Below, one piece after another: positions 38,244 to 48,254 of a stretch of 64,000 bases of DNA (position 1 is its first letter; the number at the start of each line of letters is the position of its first letter). A program made the translations under genes and the position numbers. The notes beneath the pieces are model-generated. The model was given only the letters and a program-made list of their open reading frames with translations, had not been told where the DNA came from and did not search any database. Source of the stretch: Methylobacterium ajmalii. Lineage in GTDB: Bacteria; Pseudomonadota; Alphaproteobacteria; Rhizobiales; Beijerinckiaceae. The stretch is taken from contig NZ_JACWCT010000026.1 in the NCBI RefSeq assembly GCF_016613415.1, forward strand, positions 54,430 to 118,429. The letters are read 5' to 3'.

Positions 38244-38825
38244 ATGGCCCTCACCACCGTCCGCGCCCCCGAGATCGCGCCGCAGCCGAAGGGTATCCTC
38301 GACCCGGCCACCGGCAAGCCGATCGGCGCCAACGACCCGACCTTCCTGACGATCAGCGACGAGCTCGCCGATCGCGGCTTCCTGCTCACCACCACCGACG
38401 ACCTCATCACCTGGGCCCGCACCGGCTCGCTGATGTGGATGACCTTCGGGCTCGCCTGCTGCGCCGTCGAGATGATGCAGATGTCGATGCCGCGCTACGA
38501 TTGCGAGCGCTTCGGCTTCGCGCCCCGCGGCTCGCCGCGCCAGTCCGACGTGATGATCGTCGCCGGCACGCTGACCAACAAGATGGCCCCGGCGCTGCGC
38601 AAGGTCTACGACCAGATGCCGGAGCCGCGCTACGTCATCTCGATGGGCTCATGCGCCAACGGCGGGGGCTACTACCACTACTCCTACTCGGTGGTGCGCG
38701 GCTGCGACCGGGTGGTCCCGGTCGACATCTACGTCCCGGGCTGCCCGCCGACCGCCGAGGCGCTGCTCTACGGCGTGCTGCTGCTGCAGAAGAAGATCCG
38801 CCGCACCGGCACGATCGAGCGCTGA
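38244..38825 (+). CDS. nuoB: NADH-quinone oxidoreductase subunit B
   Basis: A 193-aa peripheral subunit that holds cluster N2, the terminal iron-sulfur cluster next to the quinone site. The four ligands are visible as Cys72 and Cys73 in [10 protein letters not shown], Cys137 in MGSCANGGG and Cys167 in [11 protein letters not shown]. The N-terminal 35 residues are a short extension common in alphaproteobacteria. The gap to nuoC is 10 bases. Confidence 0.98.
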   Translation: MALTTVRAPEIAPQPKGILDPATGKPIGANDPTFLTISDELADRGFLLTTTDDLITWARTGSLMWMTFGLACCAVEMMQMSMPRYDCERFGFAPRGSPRQSDVMIVAGTLTNKMAPALRKVYDQMPEPRYVISMGSCANGGGYYHYSYSVVRGCDRVVPVDIYVPGCPPTAEALLYGVLLLQKKIRRTGTIER

Positions 38826-38835
38826 GGCCGGACCC

Positions 38836-39498
38836 ATGAGCAACGGCATCACCATCCGGGCCCACACCCAGACAGAGCAGGGCGACGCCGCCCTCCAGGC
38901 CCTCTCGGACACGCTCGCCGCGAGCCTGGGCGCCGCGATCACCGACCGGGCGCTCACCTTCGGCGAGCTGACCCTGATCGTCGAGGGCTCCGAGATCCTG
39001 CGGGTGCTCACGCACCTGCGCGACGATCCCTCCTGCGCCTTCTCGACCTTCATCGACATCTGTGGCGCCGACTATCCGGGCCGCGCCAAGCGCTTCGACG
39101 TCGTCTACCACCTGCTCTCGATGCGCCATAACCGGCGCATCCGCGTGAAGGTGCAGACCGACGAGCGCACCCCGGTCCCCTCCGCCATCCCGGTCTTCCC
39201 GGCCGCCAACTGGTTCGAGCGCGAGACCTACGACCTCTACGGCATCCTGTTCTCGGGCCATCCGGACCTGCGCCGGCTGCTCACCGATTACGGCTTCGAG
39301 GGCCATCCCCTCCGCAAGGACTTCCCACTGACCGGCTTCGTCGAGGTCCGCTACGACCAGGACGAGGCCCGGGTGGTCTACGAGCCCGTGCGACTGACGC
39401 AGGAATTCCGCAACTTCGACTTCCTGTCCCCCTGGGAGGGCACCGACTACGTGCTCCCGGGCGACGAGAAGGCCGACAAGGCACCGGCGAAAGGCTGA
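38836..39498 (+). CDS. nuoC: NADH-quinone oxidoreductase subunit C
   Basis: A 220-aa peripheral-arm subunit (30-kDa type) that packs against NuoD near the membrane. [23 protein letters not shown] and the signature [31 protein letters not shown] segment from about residue 130 are present, along with [12 protein letters not shown]. It is not fused to nuoD, unlike the enterobacterial form. The C-terminus ends in a short Lys/Ala tail. Confidence 0.97.
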   Translation: MSNGITIRAHTQTEQGDAALQALSDTLAASLGAAITDRALTFGELTLIVEGSEILRVLTHLRDDPSCAFSTFIDICGADYPGRAKRFDVVYHLLSMRHNRRIRVKVQTDERTPVPSAIPVFPAANWFERETYDLYGILFSGHPDLRRLLTDYGFEGHPLRKDFPLTGFVEVRYDQDEARVVYEPVRLTQEFRNFDFLSPWEGTDYVLPGDEKADKAPAKG

Positions 39499-39504
39499 GC
39501 CGAC

Positions 39505-40695
39505 ATGGGCGAGCACAGCATCCGCAACTTCTCGATCAACTTCGGCCCGCAGCACCCGGCGGCGCACGGCGTGCTGCGCCTGGTGCTGGAACTCGACGGC
39601 GAGGTGGTCGAGCGCGTCGACCCGCATATCGGCCTCCTGCACCGCGGCACCGAGAAGCTGATCGAGGTCAAGACCTACCTCCAGGCGACGCCCTATTTCG
39701 ACCGGCTCGACTACGTCGCGCCGATGAACCAGGAGCACGCCTTCTGCCTCGCGGTCGAGCGGATGCTCGGGATCGAGGTGCCGCGCCGTGCCAAGCTGAT
39801 CCGCACGCTCTACTGCGAGATCGGCCGGCTCCTGTCGCACCTCCTCAACGTCACCACGCAGGCGATGGACGTTGGCGCCCTCACGCCCCCGCTCTGGGGC
39901 TTCGAGGAGCGCGAGAAGCTGATGATCTTCTACGAGCGCGCCTCGGGGGCTCGTCTCCACGCCAATTACTTCCGGCCGGGCGGCGTCCACCAGGACCTGC
40001 CGCCGAGCCTGATCGAAGACATCGAGGCGTTCTGCGAGACCTTCCCGCAGGTGGTCGACGACCTCGACAACCTCGTGATGGCCAACCGCATCTTCAAGCA
40101 GCGCAATGTCGACATCGGCATCGTCACCGTCGAGGAGGCGCTGGCCTGGGGCTTCTCGGGCGTGATGGTGCGCGGCTCCGGCATCCCATGGGACCTGCGC
40201 AAGTCGCAGCCCTACGAGGCCTATGCCGAGATGGAGTTCGACATCCCCGTGGGGAAGAACGGCGACACCTACGATCGCCAGGTCATCCGCATGGAGGAGA
40301 TGCGCCAGTCGGTGCGCATCATGAAGCAGTGCATCGCCAAGCTGCGCGAGCCGGCCGGCCAGGGGCCGATCGCCACGCAGGACGGCAAGGTCGCGCCGCC
40401 GCCGCGGCGCGAGATGAAGCGCTCGATGGAGGCGCTCATCCACCACTTCAAGCTCTACACCGAGGGTTTCCACGTCCCGGCCGGCGAGGTTTACGCCGCG
40501 GTCGAGGCGCCCAAGGGCGAGTTCGGCGTCTACCTCGTGGCCGACGGCACCAACAAGCCGTATCGCTGCAAGATCCGCGCTCCGGGCTTCGCCCACCTCC
40601 AGGCGATGGACTGGATGTGCCGCGGGCACCTGCTGGCGGACGTGTCGTGCATCCTCGGCACGCTCGACATCGTGTTCGGCGAGGTGGATCGGTGA
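39505..40695 (+). CDS. nuoD: NADH-quinone oxidoreductase subunit D
   Basis: A 396-aa 49-kDa-type subunit forming the quinone-binding pocket with Nuo[16 protein letters not shown] near the N-terminus carries the quinone-contacting histidine loop, with [12 protein letters not shown] and the C-terminal VFGEVDR end. The gap to nuoC is 6 bases. A 59-base gap follows, the last part of which holds a tandem duplication at the nuoE start. Confidence 0.98.
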   Translation: MGEHSIRNFSINFGPQHPAAHGVLRLVLELDGEVVERVDPHIGLLHRGTEKLIEVKTYLQATPYFDRLDYVAPMNQEHAFCLAVERMLGIEVPRRAKLIRTLYCEIGRLLSHLLNVTTQAMDVGALTPPLWGFEEREKLMIFYERASGARLHANYFRPGGVHQDLPPSLIEDIEAFCETFPQVVDDLDNLVMANRIFKQRNVDIGIVTVEEALAWGFSGVMVRGSGIPWDLRKSQPYEAYAEMEFDIPVGKNGDTYDRQVIRMEEMRQSVRIMKQCIAKLREPAGQGPIATQDGKVAPPPRREMKRSMEALIHHFKLYTEGFHVPAGEVYAAVEAPKGEFGVYLVADGTNKPYRCKIRAPGFAHLQAMDWMCRGHLLADVSCILGTLDIVFGEVDR

Positions 40696-40728
40696 GGGGG
40701 CTCGCGCCCGTACCCGCCCCCGTCGGAC

Positions 40729-40758
40729 ACGTTTGAGACATGGACGTTTGAGACATGG
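40729..40758 (+). repeat. 15-bp tandem duplication over the nuoE start
   Basis: ACGTTTGAGACATGG occurs twice in tandem (40729-40743 and 40744-40758). The second copy supplies the nuoE ATG at 40755. The first copy has an ATG at 40740 that reads only Met-Asp-Val before TGA. Confidence 0.95.
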
Positions 40759-41858
40759 CCAACCGCAGATTAGCCCCCGTTTCCGAGCAGCCCGAGAGCT
40801 TCGCGTTCACGCCTGAGAACGCCGAGTGGGCCAAGGGGCAGATCGCCAAGTACCCGGAGGGGCGCCAGGCCTCGGCGGTGATCCCGCTCCTGTGGAAGGC
40901 GCAGGAGCAGAACGGCGGCTGGCTGCCGCAGAAGGCGATCGAGGCGGTGGCCGACCAGCTCGGCATGCCGCATATCCGCGTGCTGGAGGTCGCGACCTTC
41001 TACACGATGTTCGCCCTCGAGCCGGTCGGCCGCTACTGGATCCAGGTCTGCGGTACCGCCCCCTGCGACGTCTGCGGTGCCCGCGAGCTGAAGAAGTACC
41101 TGCACGAGCGGCTCGGCCCGTCCGGCCATGTGAGCCCGGACGGCAACTTCTCCTGGCTCGAGGTCGAGTGCCTGGGCGCGTGCTGCAACGCCCCGATGGC
41201 GCAGATCAACCACGACTACTTCGAGGACCTCACCCCTGAGTCCCTCGGCAAGCTGATGGACGACCTCGCGGCCGGACGGCCGGTGAAGGTCGGCTCCCAG
41301 ATCGGCCGCACCTCCTCCGAGCCCAAGGACGCGGTCTCGACCCTCCAGGACGAGACGCTGTTCGACGGCTCGCGCGTCGGCGCCTGGCGCAAGCGCTTCG
41401 AGGAGGAGGGGCTGAAGGAGACCGGCGCCGACGCGACCGGCGAGAAGGCCCGCACCGACGCGTCGGCCGCCGAGAATCCGAAGGCCGCCCGTCCCGATGC
41501 CGGCCGCGCCACCGAGAGCAAGGCCGCTGCCGCTCCGGCGCATGCCCAGGCTCCAGCCGGCGTCGAGCCGAAATCCGACAAGGGCGAGGTGACGCCGGAC
41601 CGCACCACGGTGGCGGTCCCCCGCACCGGGCCCGAGACCGTCGGCGCGCCCCAGAGCGGCCGCTCCTACACCATGACCCCGGTGAAGCCCGAGGAGGGCC
41701 GTCCGGTGGCGGCGCCCAAGGGCACGACGCCGGAGGCCGGCGCCGAGCCGGCGACGGCCGCCGGGAAGACCGACGGGTCGCAGGCCAAGCCCGTCGGCCT
41801 GACCAACGCCGACAAGGCCGCCGACAAGGGTCCGCCCGGCCCGAAGGCGAAGCCGTAA
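40755..41858 (+). CDS. nuoE: NADH-quinone oxidoreductase subunit E with long C-terminal tail
   Basis: A 367-aa protein in which residues 1-220 are the 24-kDa thioredoxin-like subunit carrying the N1a [2Fe-2S] cluster, with ligands Cys99, Cys104, Cys139 and Cys143 (CGTAPCDVCG and CLGACCNAP). Residues from about 221 to 367 are low-complexity, rich in Ala, Lys, Pro, Thr and Glu, and probably disordered. Tails are known in alphaproteobacterial NuoE, but I see no helix-hairpin-helix or other fold here. The start lies in a duplicated 15-bp unit. Confidence 0.95.
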   Translation: MANRRLAPVSEQPESFAFTPENAEWAKGQIAKYPEGRQASAVIPLLWKAQEQNGGWLPQKAIEAVADQLGMPHIRVLEVATFYTMFALEPVGRYWIQVCGTAPCDVCGARELKKYLHERLGPSGHVSPDGNFSWLEVECLGACCNAPMAQINHDYFEDLTPESLGKLMDDLAAGRPVKVGSQIGRTSSEPKDAVSTLQDETLFDGSRVGAWRKRFEEEGLKETGADATGEKARTDASAAENPKAARPDAGRATESKAAAAPAHAQAPAGVEPKSDKGEVTPDRTTVAVPRTGPETVGAPQSGRSYTMTPVKPEEGRPVAAPKGTTPEAGAEPATAAGKTDGSQAKPVGLTNADKAADKGPPGPKAKP

Positions 41859-41906
41859 TCTCGACCATGATGTCCCTTTTCACAGCAGGCCTGTAGGACG
41901 ATCGCC

Positions 41907-43208
41907 ATGCTCGCCGATCAGGATCGGATCTTCACCAACCTCTATGGTCTCCACTCCCCCGGCCTCGAGGCCGCGAAGAAACGCGGCGCGTGGGACGGCA
42001 CCAAGTTCCTGCTGCAGCAGGGACGGGACTGGATCATCGAGGAGATGAAGAAATCGGGCCTGCGCGGCCGCGGCGGCGCCGGCTTCCCCACCGGCCTGAA
42101 GTGGTCCTTCATGCCGAAGAAGTCGGACGGCCGGCCGCACTACCTCGTGGTCAACGCCGACGAGTCGGAGCCGGGCACCTGCAAGGACCGGGAGATCATG
42201 CGGCACGATCCGCATCTCCTGATCGAGGGTTGCATGCTGGCCTGCTTCGCCATGGGCGCGCATGCCTGCTACATCTACATCCGCGGCGAGTACGTCGCCG
42301 AGAAGCACGCGCTCCAGCGCGCGGTGGACGAGGCCTACGCGGCCCGCCTCGTCGGCGAGAGCAACGTCCACGACTACCCCTTCGACATCTACGTCCACCA
42401 CGGCGCCGGCGCCTACATCTGCGGCGAGGAGACGGCGCTGATCGAGAGCCTCGAGGGCAAGAAGGGGATGCCGCGGCTGAAGCCGCCGTTCCCGGCCAAT
42501 ATGGGCCTCTACGGCTGCCCGACGACGGTCAACAACGTCGAGTCGATCGCGGTGGCGGGCACCATCCTGCGCCGTGGCGGCGCCTGGTTCGCCGGCCTCG
42601 GCCGCCCTGGCAACACCGGCACCAAGCTGTTCTGCGTCTCGGGCCACGTCAACAAGCCCTGCAACGTCGAGGAAGAGCTCGGGATCACCTTCCGCGAGCT
42701 GATCGACCGGCATTGCGGCGGCATGCGCGGCGGCTGGGACAACCTGCTCTGCTCGATCCCCGGCGGCTCCTCGGTGCCGCTGGTGCCGGCCGCCGAGATC
42801 ATCGACGCGCCGATGGACTTCGACACGCTGAAGAACCTGAAGTCGGGTCTCGGCACCGCCGCCGTGATGGTGTTCGACAAGTCGACCGACATGGTCGCGA
42901 CGATCGCCCGCATCGCGTACTTCTACAAGCACGAGTCCTGCGGCCAGTGCACCCCGTGCCGCGAGGGCACCGGCTGGATGTGGCGCGTGATGCTGCGCAT
43001 GGCGGAAGGCCGGGCGCAGAAGCGCGAGATCGACATGCTGCTCGACGTGACGAAGCAGATCGAGGGCCACACGATCTGCGCGCTCGGCGACGCCGCCGCC
43101 TGGCCGATCCAGGGCCTGATCCGGCACTTCCGCCCCGAGATCGAGAAGCGGATCGACCGCTACACCGCCAACCCGCATCCGACCCCGGTGCCGATGGCGG
43201 CGGAGTGA
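41907..43208 (+). CDS. nuoF: NADH-quinone oxidoreductase subunit F
   Basis: A 433-aa 51-kDa subunit, the NADH-oxidising flavoprotein of complex I. The FMN/NADH-binding glycine-rich segment [11 protein letters not shown] is near residue 52, [12 protein letters not shown] near 173, and the [4Fe-4S] N3 ligands are in [12 protein letters not shown] with a further cysteine in HTICALGD. The ATG at 41907 follows nuoE by 48 bases. Confidence 0.98.
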   Translation: MLADQDRIFTNLYGLHSPGLEAAKKRGAWDGTKFLLQQGRDWIIEEMKKSGLRGRGGAGFPTGLKWSFMPKKSDGRPHYLVVNADESEPGTCKDREIMRHDPHLLIEGCMLACFAMGAHACYIYIRGEYVAEKHALQRAVDEAYAARLVGESNVHDYPFDIYVHHGAGAYICGEETALIESLEGKKGMPRLKPPFPANMGLYGCPTTVNNVESIAVAGTILRRGGAWFAGLGRPGNTGTKLFCVSGHVNKPCNVEEELGITFRELIDRHCGGMRGGWDNLLCSIPGGSSVPLVPAAEIIDAPMDFDTLKNLKSGLGTAAVMVFDKSTDMVATIARIAYFYKHESCGQCTPCREGTGWMWRVMLRMAEGRAQKREIDMLLDVTKQIEGHTICALGDAAAWPIQGLIRHFRPEIEKRIDRYTANPHPTPVPMAAE

Positions 43209-43307
43209 GGCGGTGCCCCGTCTCACCCACCCTGGATCGTATCAACGGTTCGCCGGCCTGACGCGCGGAGACGTGCGCGCCGCGGGCCTCGCCCGAGAGT
43301 TGACCGC

Positions 43308-45389
43308 ATGACCAAGATTCTCGTCGACGGCATCGAGGTCGATGTCCCGCCGGACTACACCCTGCTCCAGGCCTGCGAGGTCGCGGGTGCGGAGATCCCC
43401 CGCTTCTGCTTCCACGAGCGGCTGTCGATCGCCGGCAATTGCCGCATGTGCCTGGTGGAGCTGAAGGGCGCGCCGAAGCCCGTCGCCTCCTGCGCCTGGG
43501 CCGTGCGCGACTGCCGCCCGGGCCCGAACGGCGAGCCGCCGGCGGTGTCGACCAAGTCGGCCCTGACCAAGAAGGCCCGCGAGGGGGTGATGGAGTTCCT
43601 CCTCATCAACCACCCGCTCGATTGCCCGATCTGCGACCAGGGCGGCCACTGCGACCTGCAGGACCAGGCGATGGCCTACGGCGTCGACTCGACCCGCTAC
43701 GGCGAGAACAAGCGCGCCGTCGAGGAGAAGTACATCGGCCCGCTGGTGCGGACCGCGATGAACCGCTGCATCCACTGCACCCGCTGCGTCCGCTTCCTGG
43801 CGGAGGTGGCCGGCGTGCCGGATCTCGGCGCCATCGGCCGCGGCGAGGACATGGAGATCACCTCCTACCTCGAGCGCGCGATGGAATCGGAGCTGCAGGG
43901 CAACGTCGCCGACCTCTGCCCGGTCGGCGCGCTGGTCCACAAGCCGCAATCCTACAACGTCCGCCCCTGGGAGCTGAACAAGACCGAATCCGTCGACGTG
44001 ATGGATGCGGTCGGCTCGGCGATCCGCGTCGACACCCGCGGCCGCGAGGTGATGCAGATCGAGCCGCGGGTGAACGAGGCGATCAACGAGGAGTGGATCT
44101 CCGACAAGACCCGCCACGTCGTCGACGGCCTGCGCCTGCAGCGCCTCGACCGGCCCTACCTGCGCGAGAACGGCCGCCTGCGCCCGGCCTCCTGGGCCGA
44201 GGCCTTCGGGGCGATCGCGGCGAAGCTCAAGGGCGCCGATCCGAAGCGCGTCGGCGCGATCGTCGGTGACCTCGCGGGCGCGGAAGAGATCTTCGCGCTC
44301 AAGACCCTGATGGGCGCGCTCAAGGTCCAGAACCTCGATTGCCGCCAGGACGGCGCGATGATCGATCCGGCCTGGGGCCGGGCCGCCTACACCTTCGGGC
44401 CGGGCATCGCCGGCATCGAGCAGGCAGACGCGATCCTGATCGTCGGCGCCAACCCGCGCACCGAGGCCTCGCTGCTGAACGCCCGCATCCGCAAGCGCTG
44501 GCGGCTCGCGCCGATCCAGATCGGCGTGATCGGCGAGGACGCGGACCTCACCTATCCCCACACCTATCTCGGCGCTGGTCCCGAGACCCTGGCCGAGGTG
44601 GCCTCGGGCCGTCACAGCTTCGCGGAAGCCTTCAAGGCCGCCGAGCGGCCCCTGGTCATCGTCGGCCAGGCCGCGCTCGCCCGTCCGGACGGTGCGGCGC
44701 TCCTCGCGGCGGTCGCCAAGCTGGTCCAGGGCCTCGGTGCCAAGGCCGAGGGCTGGAACGGGCTGGGCGTGCTGCAGAACGCGGCGTCCCGCGTCGGCGC
44801 CCTCGATCTCGGCTTCGTGCCGGGGGAGGGCGGGCTGAGCTTCGCCGAGATGGTCGAGGCCGGCGCGCTCGACGTGCTGTTCAACCTCGGCGCCGACGAG
44901 GTCGAGGTCGGTCCTGGCGCCTTCGTGATCTACCAGGGCACCCACGGCGACAAGGGCGCCCACCGCGCCGACGTGATCCTGCCGGGCGCGGCCTATACCG
45001 AGAAGTCGGCGACCTACGTCAACCTCGAGGGCCGGGTCCAGCTCGCCAACCGCGCCGCCTTTCCGCCGGGCGACGCCCGCGAGGATTGGGCGATCCTGCG
45101 CGCCCTTTCGGACGTGCTCGGCCACCGGCTGCCGTTCGACTCGCTGAACGCGCTGCGCAAGGCGCTCTACGCCGCGCATCCGCACTTCGCCGGCATCGAC
45201 CAGGTCGCCCCGACCGACGGTGCCGCGGCGCTGACGACGCTGGCGGGCCTCGCCGGCGAGCCCGGCCGCGAGGCGTTCCGCCCCGCGGTGGCGGATTTCT
45301 ATCTCACCAACCCGATCGCCCGCGCCTCGCGGGTGCTCGCCGAGTGCTCGGGTCTCGCCCGCGGGCGGGCCCTCGAAGCGGCGGAATGA
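43308..45389 (+). CDS. nuoG: NADH-quinone oxidoreductase subunit G
   Basis: A 693-aa 75-kDa subunit that carries several iron-sulfur clusters in its N-terminal 220 residues: the ferredoxin-like [2Fe-2S] N1b ([19 protein letters not shown]), then [13 protein letters not shown], then [10 protein letters not shown] and a final CPVGAL. The large C-terminal molybdopterin-oxidoreductase-like domain is present but degenerate, as in the family. A 99-base gap separates it from nuoF. Confidence 0.98.
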   Translation: MTKILVDGIEVDVPPDYTLLQACEVAGAEIPRFCFHERLSIAGNCRMCLVELKGAPKPVASCAWAVRDCRPGPNGEPPAVSTKSALTKKAREGVMEFLLINHPLDCPICDQGGHCDLQDQAMAYGVDSTRYGENKRAVEEKYIGPLVRTAMNRCIHCTRCVRFLAEVAGVPDLGAIGRGEDMEITSYLERAMESELQGNVADLCPVGALVHKPQSYNVRPWELNKTESVDVMDAVGSAIRVDTRGREVMQIEPRVNEAINEEWISDKTRHVVDGLRLQRLDRPYLRENGRLRPASWAEAFGAIAAKLKGADPKRVGAIVGDLAGAEEIFALKTLMGALKVQNLDCRQDGAMIDPAWGRAAYTFGPGIAGIEQADAILIVGANPRTEASLLNARIRKRWRLAPIQIGVIGEDADLTYPHTYLGAGPETLAEVASGRHSFAEAFKAAERPLVIVGQAALARPDGAALLAAVAKLVQGLGAKAEGWNGLGVLQNAASRVGALDLGFVPGEGGLSFAEMVEAGALDVLFNLGADEVEVGPGAFVIYQGTHGDKGAHRADVILPGAAYTEKSATYVNLEGRVQLANRAAFPPGDAREDWAILRALSDVLGHRLPFDSLNALRKALYAAHPHFAGIDQVAPTDGAAALTTLAGLAGEPGREAFRPAVADFYLTNPIARASRVLAECSGLARGRALEAAE

Positions 45390-45402
45390 GGAGCACCGAC
45401 CG

Positions 45403-46425
45403 ATGACCGTCTGGGAGGTGCTGGGCACCGTCCTCCTCGTGGCCCTGAAGAGCGTGGCGCTGCTGGTGGCGCTGCTTGTCTTCATCGCCTACGCGCTGCT
45501 CGCCGACCGCAAGATCTGGGCGGCCGTGCAGCTGCGCCGCGGCCCGAACGTGGTCGGGCCCTGGGGCCTGTTCCAATCCTTCGCCGACCTCCTGAAGTTC
45601 GTGCTGAAGGAGCCGGTGATCCCGGCGGGCGCCAACAAGAGCCTCTTCCTGCTGGCGCCGCTGATCTTCGCCACCCTGGCGCTCGCGTCCTGGGCGGTGA
45701 TCCCGCTGGCCGACGGATGGCCGATCGCCGACATCAACGTCGGCATCATCTACATCTTCGCGATCTCGTCGCTCGGCGTCTACGGCGTCATCATGGGCGG
45801 CTGGGCCTCGAACTCGAAATACGCCTTCCTGGGTGCGCTCCGCTCGGCGGCCCAGATGGTGTCCTACGAGGTCTCGCTCGGCTTCGTGATCGTCACGGTG
45901 CTGATGTGCGCCGGCTCGCTCAACCTGTCGCAGATCGTGCGGGCGCAGGACACCTCGCTCGGCATCCTCGGCTGGTACTGGCTCTGGCTCTTCCCGATGT
46001 TCGTGGTGTTCTTCATCTCGGCGCTCGCCGAGACGAACCGCCCGCCCTTCGACCTGCCGGAAGCCGAATCCGAGCTCGTCGCCGGCTACATGGTGGAATA
46101 CTCCTCCACCCCGTACCTGCTGTTCATGCTCGGCGAGTACGTCGCCATCGTCACGATGTGCGCGCTCGGCACGATCCTGTTCATGGGCGGCTGGCTCTCG
46201 CCGATCCCGTTCGCGCCCTTCACCTGGGTGCCGGGCCTGATCTGGTTCGCGCTCAAGGCCAGCTTCCTGTTCTTCATGATCGCCATGGTGAAGGCCATGG
46301 TGCCGCGCTACCGCTACGACCAGCTCATGCGGCTGGGCTGGAAGGTGTTCCTTCCGCTCTCCCTCGTCATGGTGTTCGTCGTCGCCTTCGTCCTCAAGCT
46401 GACCGGCCTGGCGCCGGTCTCCTGA
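45403..46425 (+). CDS. nuoH: NADH-quinone oxidoreductase subunit H
   Basis: A 340-aa membrane subunit with about eight spans that forms the floor of the quinone channel. [19 protein letters not shown], the acidic loop [20 protein letters not shown] and [18 protein letters not shown] are the family signatures. The gap to nuoG is 13 bases. Confidence 0.98.
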   Translation: MTVWEVLGTVLLVALKSVALLVALLVFIAYALLADRKIWAAVQLRRGPNVVGPWGLFQSFADLLKFVLKEPVIPAGANKSLFLLAPLIFATLALASWAVIPLADGWPIADINVGIIYIFAISSLGVYGVIMGGWASNSKYAFLGALRSAAQMVSYEVSLGFVIVTVLMCAGSLNLSQIVRAQDTSLGILGWYWLWLFPMFVVFFISALAETNRPPFDLPEAESELVAGYMVEYSSTPYLLFMLGEYVAIVTMCALGTILFMGGWLSPIPFAPFTWVPGLIWFALKASFLFFMIAMVKAMVPRYRYDQLMRLGWKVFLPLSLVMVFVVAFVLKLTGLAPVS

Positions 46426-46448
46426 AGCCCCCCGTCGGAGAACGAGCC

Positions 46449-46937
46449 ATGAAGCTCGACCAGGTCGCCCGCGGCCTGCTGTTGAAGGAGTTCGTCACCG
46501 GGTTCGCCCTGGCGATGCGCTACTTCTTCAAGCCCAAGGCGACGATCAACTACCCCTTCGAGATGGGCCATCGCGGCCCGCGCTTCCGCGGCGAGCACGC
46601 CCTGCGGCGCTACCCCAACGGGGAAGAGCGCTGCATCGCCTGCAAGCTGTGCGAGGCGGTGTGCCCGGCCCAGGCCATCACCATCGAGGCGGGTCCGCGC
46701 CGCAACGACGGCACCCGGCGCACCACCCGCTACGACATCGACATGGTGAAGTGCATCTATTGCGGCATGTGCCAGGAGGCCTGCCCGGTGGACGCCATCG
46801 TCGAGGGGCCGAACTTCGAGTTCTCGGTCGAGACCCGCGAGGAGCTGCTCTACGACAAGGAGAAGCTGCTCGCGAACGGCGACCGCTGGGAGCGCGAGAT
46901 CGCCCGCAACATCGCGGCGGACGCGCCCTACCGCTGA
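46449..46937 (+). CDS. nuoI: NADH-quinone oxidoreductase subunit I
   Basis: A 162-aa 8Fe ferredoxin-like subunit with clusters N6a and N6b. The two motifs [12 protein letters not shown] and [12 protein letters not shown] each supply three cysteines plus one shared proline-linked cysteine. The N-terminal amphipathic part anchors it to the membrane arm. The ATG at 46449 follows nuoH by 23 bases. Confidence 0.98.
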   Translation: MKLDQVARGLLLKEFVTGFALAMRYFFKPKATINYPFEMGHRGPRFRGEHALRRYPNGEERCIACKLCEAVCPAQAITIEAGPRRNDGTRRTTRYDIDMVKCIYCGMCQEACPVDAIVEGPNFEFSVETREELLYDKEKLLANGDRWEREIARNIAADAPYR

Positions 46938-46961
46938 GCGCGGGCCGGGGAGGGTGGGAGC

Positions 46962-46987
46962 GCCCTCCCTCGAGGATAGGGGAGGGC
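46962..46987. repeat. Short hairpin in the nuoI-nuoJ gap
   Basis: GCCCTCCC at 46962-46969 pairs with GGGAGGGC at 46980-46987 around a 10-base loop. No U-run follows, so termination is unlikely; a role in transcript processing is possible. Confidence 0.5.
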
Positions 46988-47122
46988 GGCGATCCTTCCC
47001 CATCGACGCCACATTCGCCGCTCCCCCGGTTGTGCGCCGCGGGAGCGGGTTCTATAGACGAGCCGCCGGCACGCTCCGGGGGTCGGGCAGGAGGCCGCCG
47101 CCAGGCGGCATGAATTCAGCGC

Positions 47123-47743
47123 ATGACCGCAGCCGCCGCCTTCTTCTATCTGTTCGCCGCGATCACCGTCGCCTCCGGCTTCATGGTGATCGCCTCGCGC
47201 AACCCCGTCGTCTCGGTGCTCTTCCTCATCCTCGCCTTCGTGAACGCCTCCGGGCTGTTCGTGCTGATGGGGGCGGAGTTCCTGGCCATGCTCCTGGTCG
47301 TGGTCTATGTCGGCGCCGTCGCAGTACTGTTCCTGTTCGTCGTCATGATGCTCGACGTCGACTTCGCGGCGATGCGCCAGGGCTTCCAGGACTACCTGCC
47401 GGTCGGCGGCATGATCGGGGCGGTCTTCCTGGTCGAGCTGCTCCTCGTGGTCGGCTCCTGGGCGATCGATCCGGGTCTCGTCCACGGCCCGCTGGCGGTG
47501 TCGCCGGGCTCCGGGACGGTGACCAACACGCAGGCCCTCGGCCTCGTTCTGTACACCAACTACTTTTTCTTCTTCCAGATCGCCGGCCTGATCCTGCTGG
47601 TCGCGATGATCGGCGCGATCGTGCTGACCCTGCGCGACCGCCCGGGCGTCAAGCGCCAGGACATCGCGATCCAGAACGCCCGCACCCAGGCCAGCGCCGT
47701 CGAGGTCCGCCAGGTCCCGACCGGGCAGGGCGTCGAGGTCTGA
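47123..47743 (+). CDS. nuoJ: NADH-quinone oxidoreductase subunit J
   Basis: A 206-aa membrane subunit with five spans. ASRNPVVSVLFLILAF and MLLVVVYVGAVAVLFLFVVMMLD correspond to TM2 and the pi-bulge TM3 implicated in coupling. The gap to nuoI is 185 bases, the largest in the operon, and includes the hairpin at 46962-46987. Confidence 0.96.
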   Translation: MTAAAAFFYLFAAITVASGFMVIASRNPVVSVLFLILAFVNASGLFVLMGAEFLAMLLVVVYVGAVAVLFLFVVMMLDVDFAAMRQGFQDYLPVGGMIGAVFLVELLLVVGSWAIDPGLVHGPLAVSPGSGTVTNTQALGLVLYTNYFFFFQIAGLILLVAMIGAIVLTLRDRPGVKRQDIAIQNARTQASAVEVRQVPTGQGVEV

Positions 47744-47866
47744 CGGGCCGGCCCGCGGCCGGACGAGTTCGTGCGGGGCTGCCCCAAGCCTCGCGATGGT
47801 GATGGCAAGAGCGGCGGGGCAGGTGCCCCGCGACACGAAGGCGGCCGCCCGCGGCCGAGAGGCACG

Positions 47867-48172
47867 ATGATCGGTTTGAGCCATTACCTGACGGTCGCCG
47901 CGATCCTGTTCACCCTCGGGGTGCTCGGCATCTTCATCAACCGCAAGAACATCATCGTGATCCTGATGTCGGTCGAGCTGATCCTGCTCGCGGTGAACAT
48001 CAACCTGGTGGCGTTCTCGACCCATCTCGGCGACATCGTCGGCCAGGTCTTCGCCCTGTTCGTGCTGACGGTCGCCGCCGCGGAGGCCGCGATCGGCCTC
48101 GCCATCCTGGTGGTGTTCTTCCGCAACCGCGGGTCGATCGCCGTCGAGGACGTCAACATGATGAAGGGCTGA
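47867..48172 (+). CDS. nuoK: NADH-quinone oxidoreductase subunit K
   Basis: A 101-aa, three-span subunit of the membrane arm, normal length. The proton-path glutamates are visible in [11 protein letters not shown] and [11 protein letters not shown]. The ATG at 47867 is preferred; the frame upstream to 47771 adds Arg/Gly-rich residues that do not belong to NuoK. A 123-base GC-rich gap separates it from nuoJ. Confidence 0.97.
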   Translation: MIGLSHYLTVAAILFTLGVLGIFINRKNIIVILMSVELILLAVNINLVAFSTHLGDIVGQVFALFVLTVAAAEAAIGLAILVVFFRNRGSIAVEDVNMMKG

Positions 48173-48254
48173 CGCGGCTCGCCCGAGCCCGCACGCCCTT
48201 TCCCCCAGAACCAGCGCCACAGCGGCAACCGCCACGCGAGGCCGGGACCCGAGC

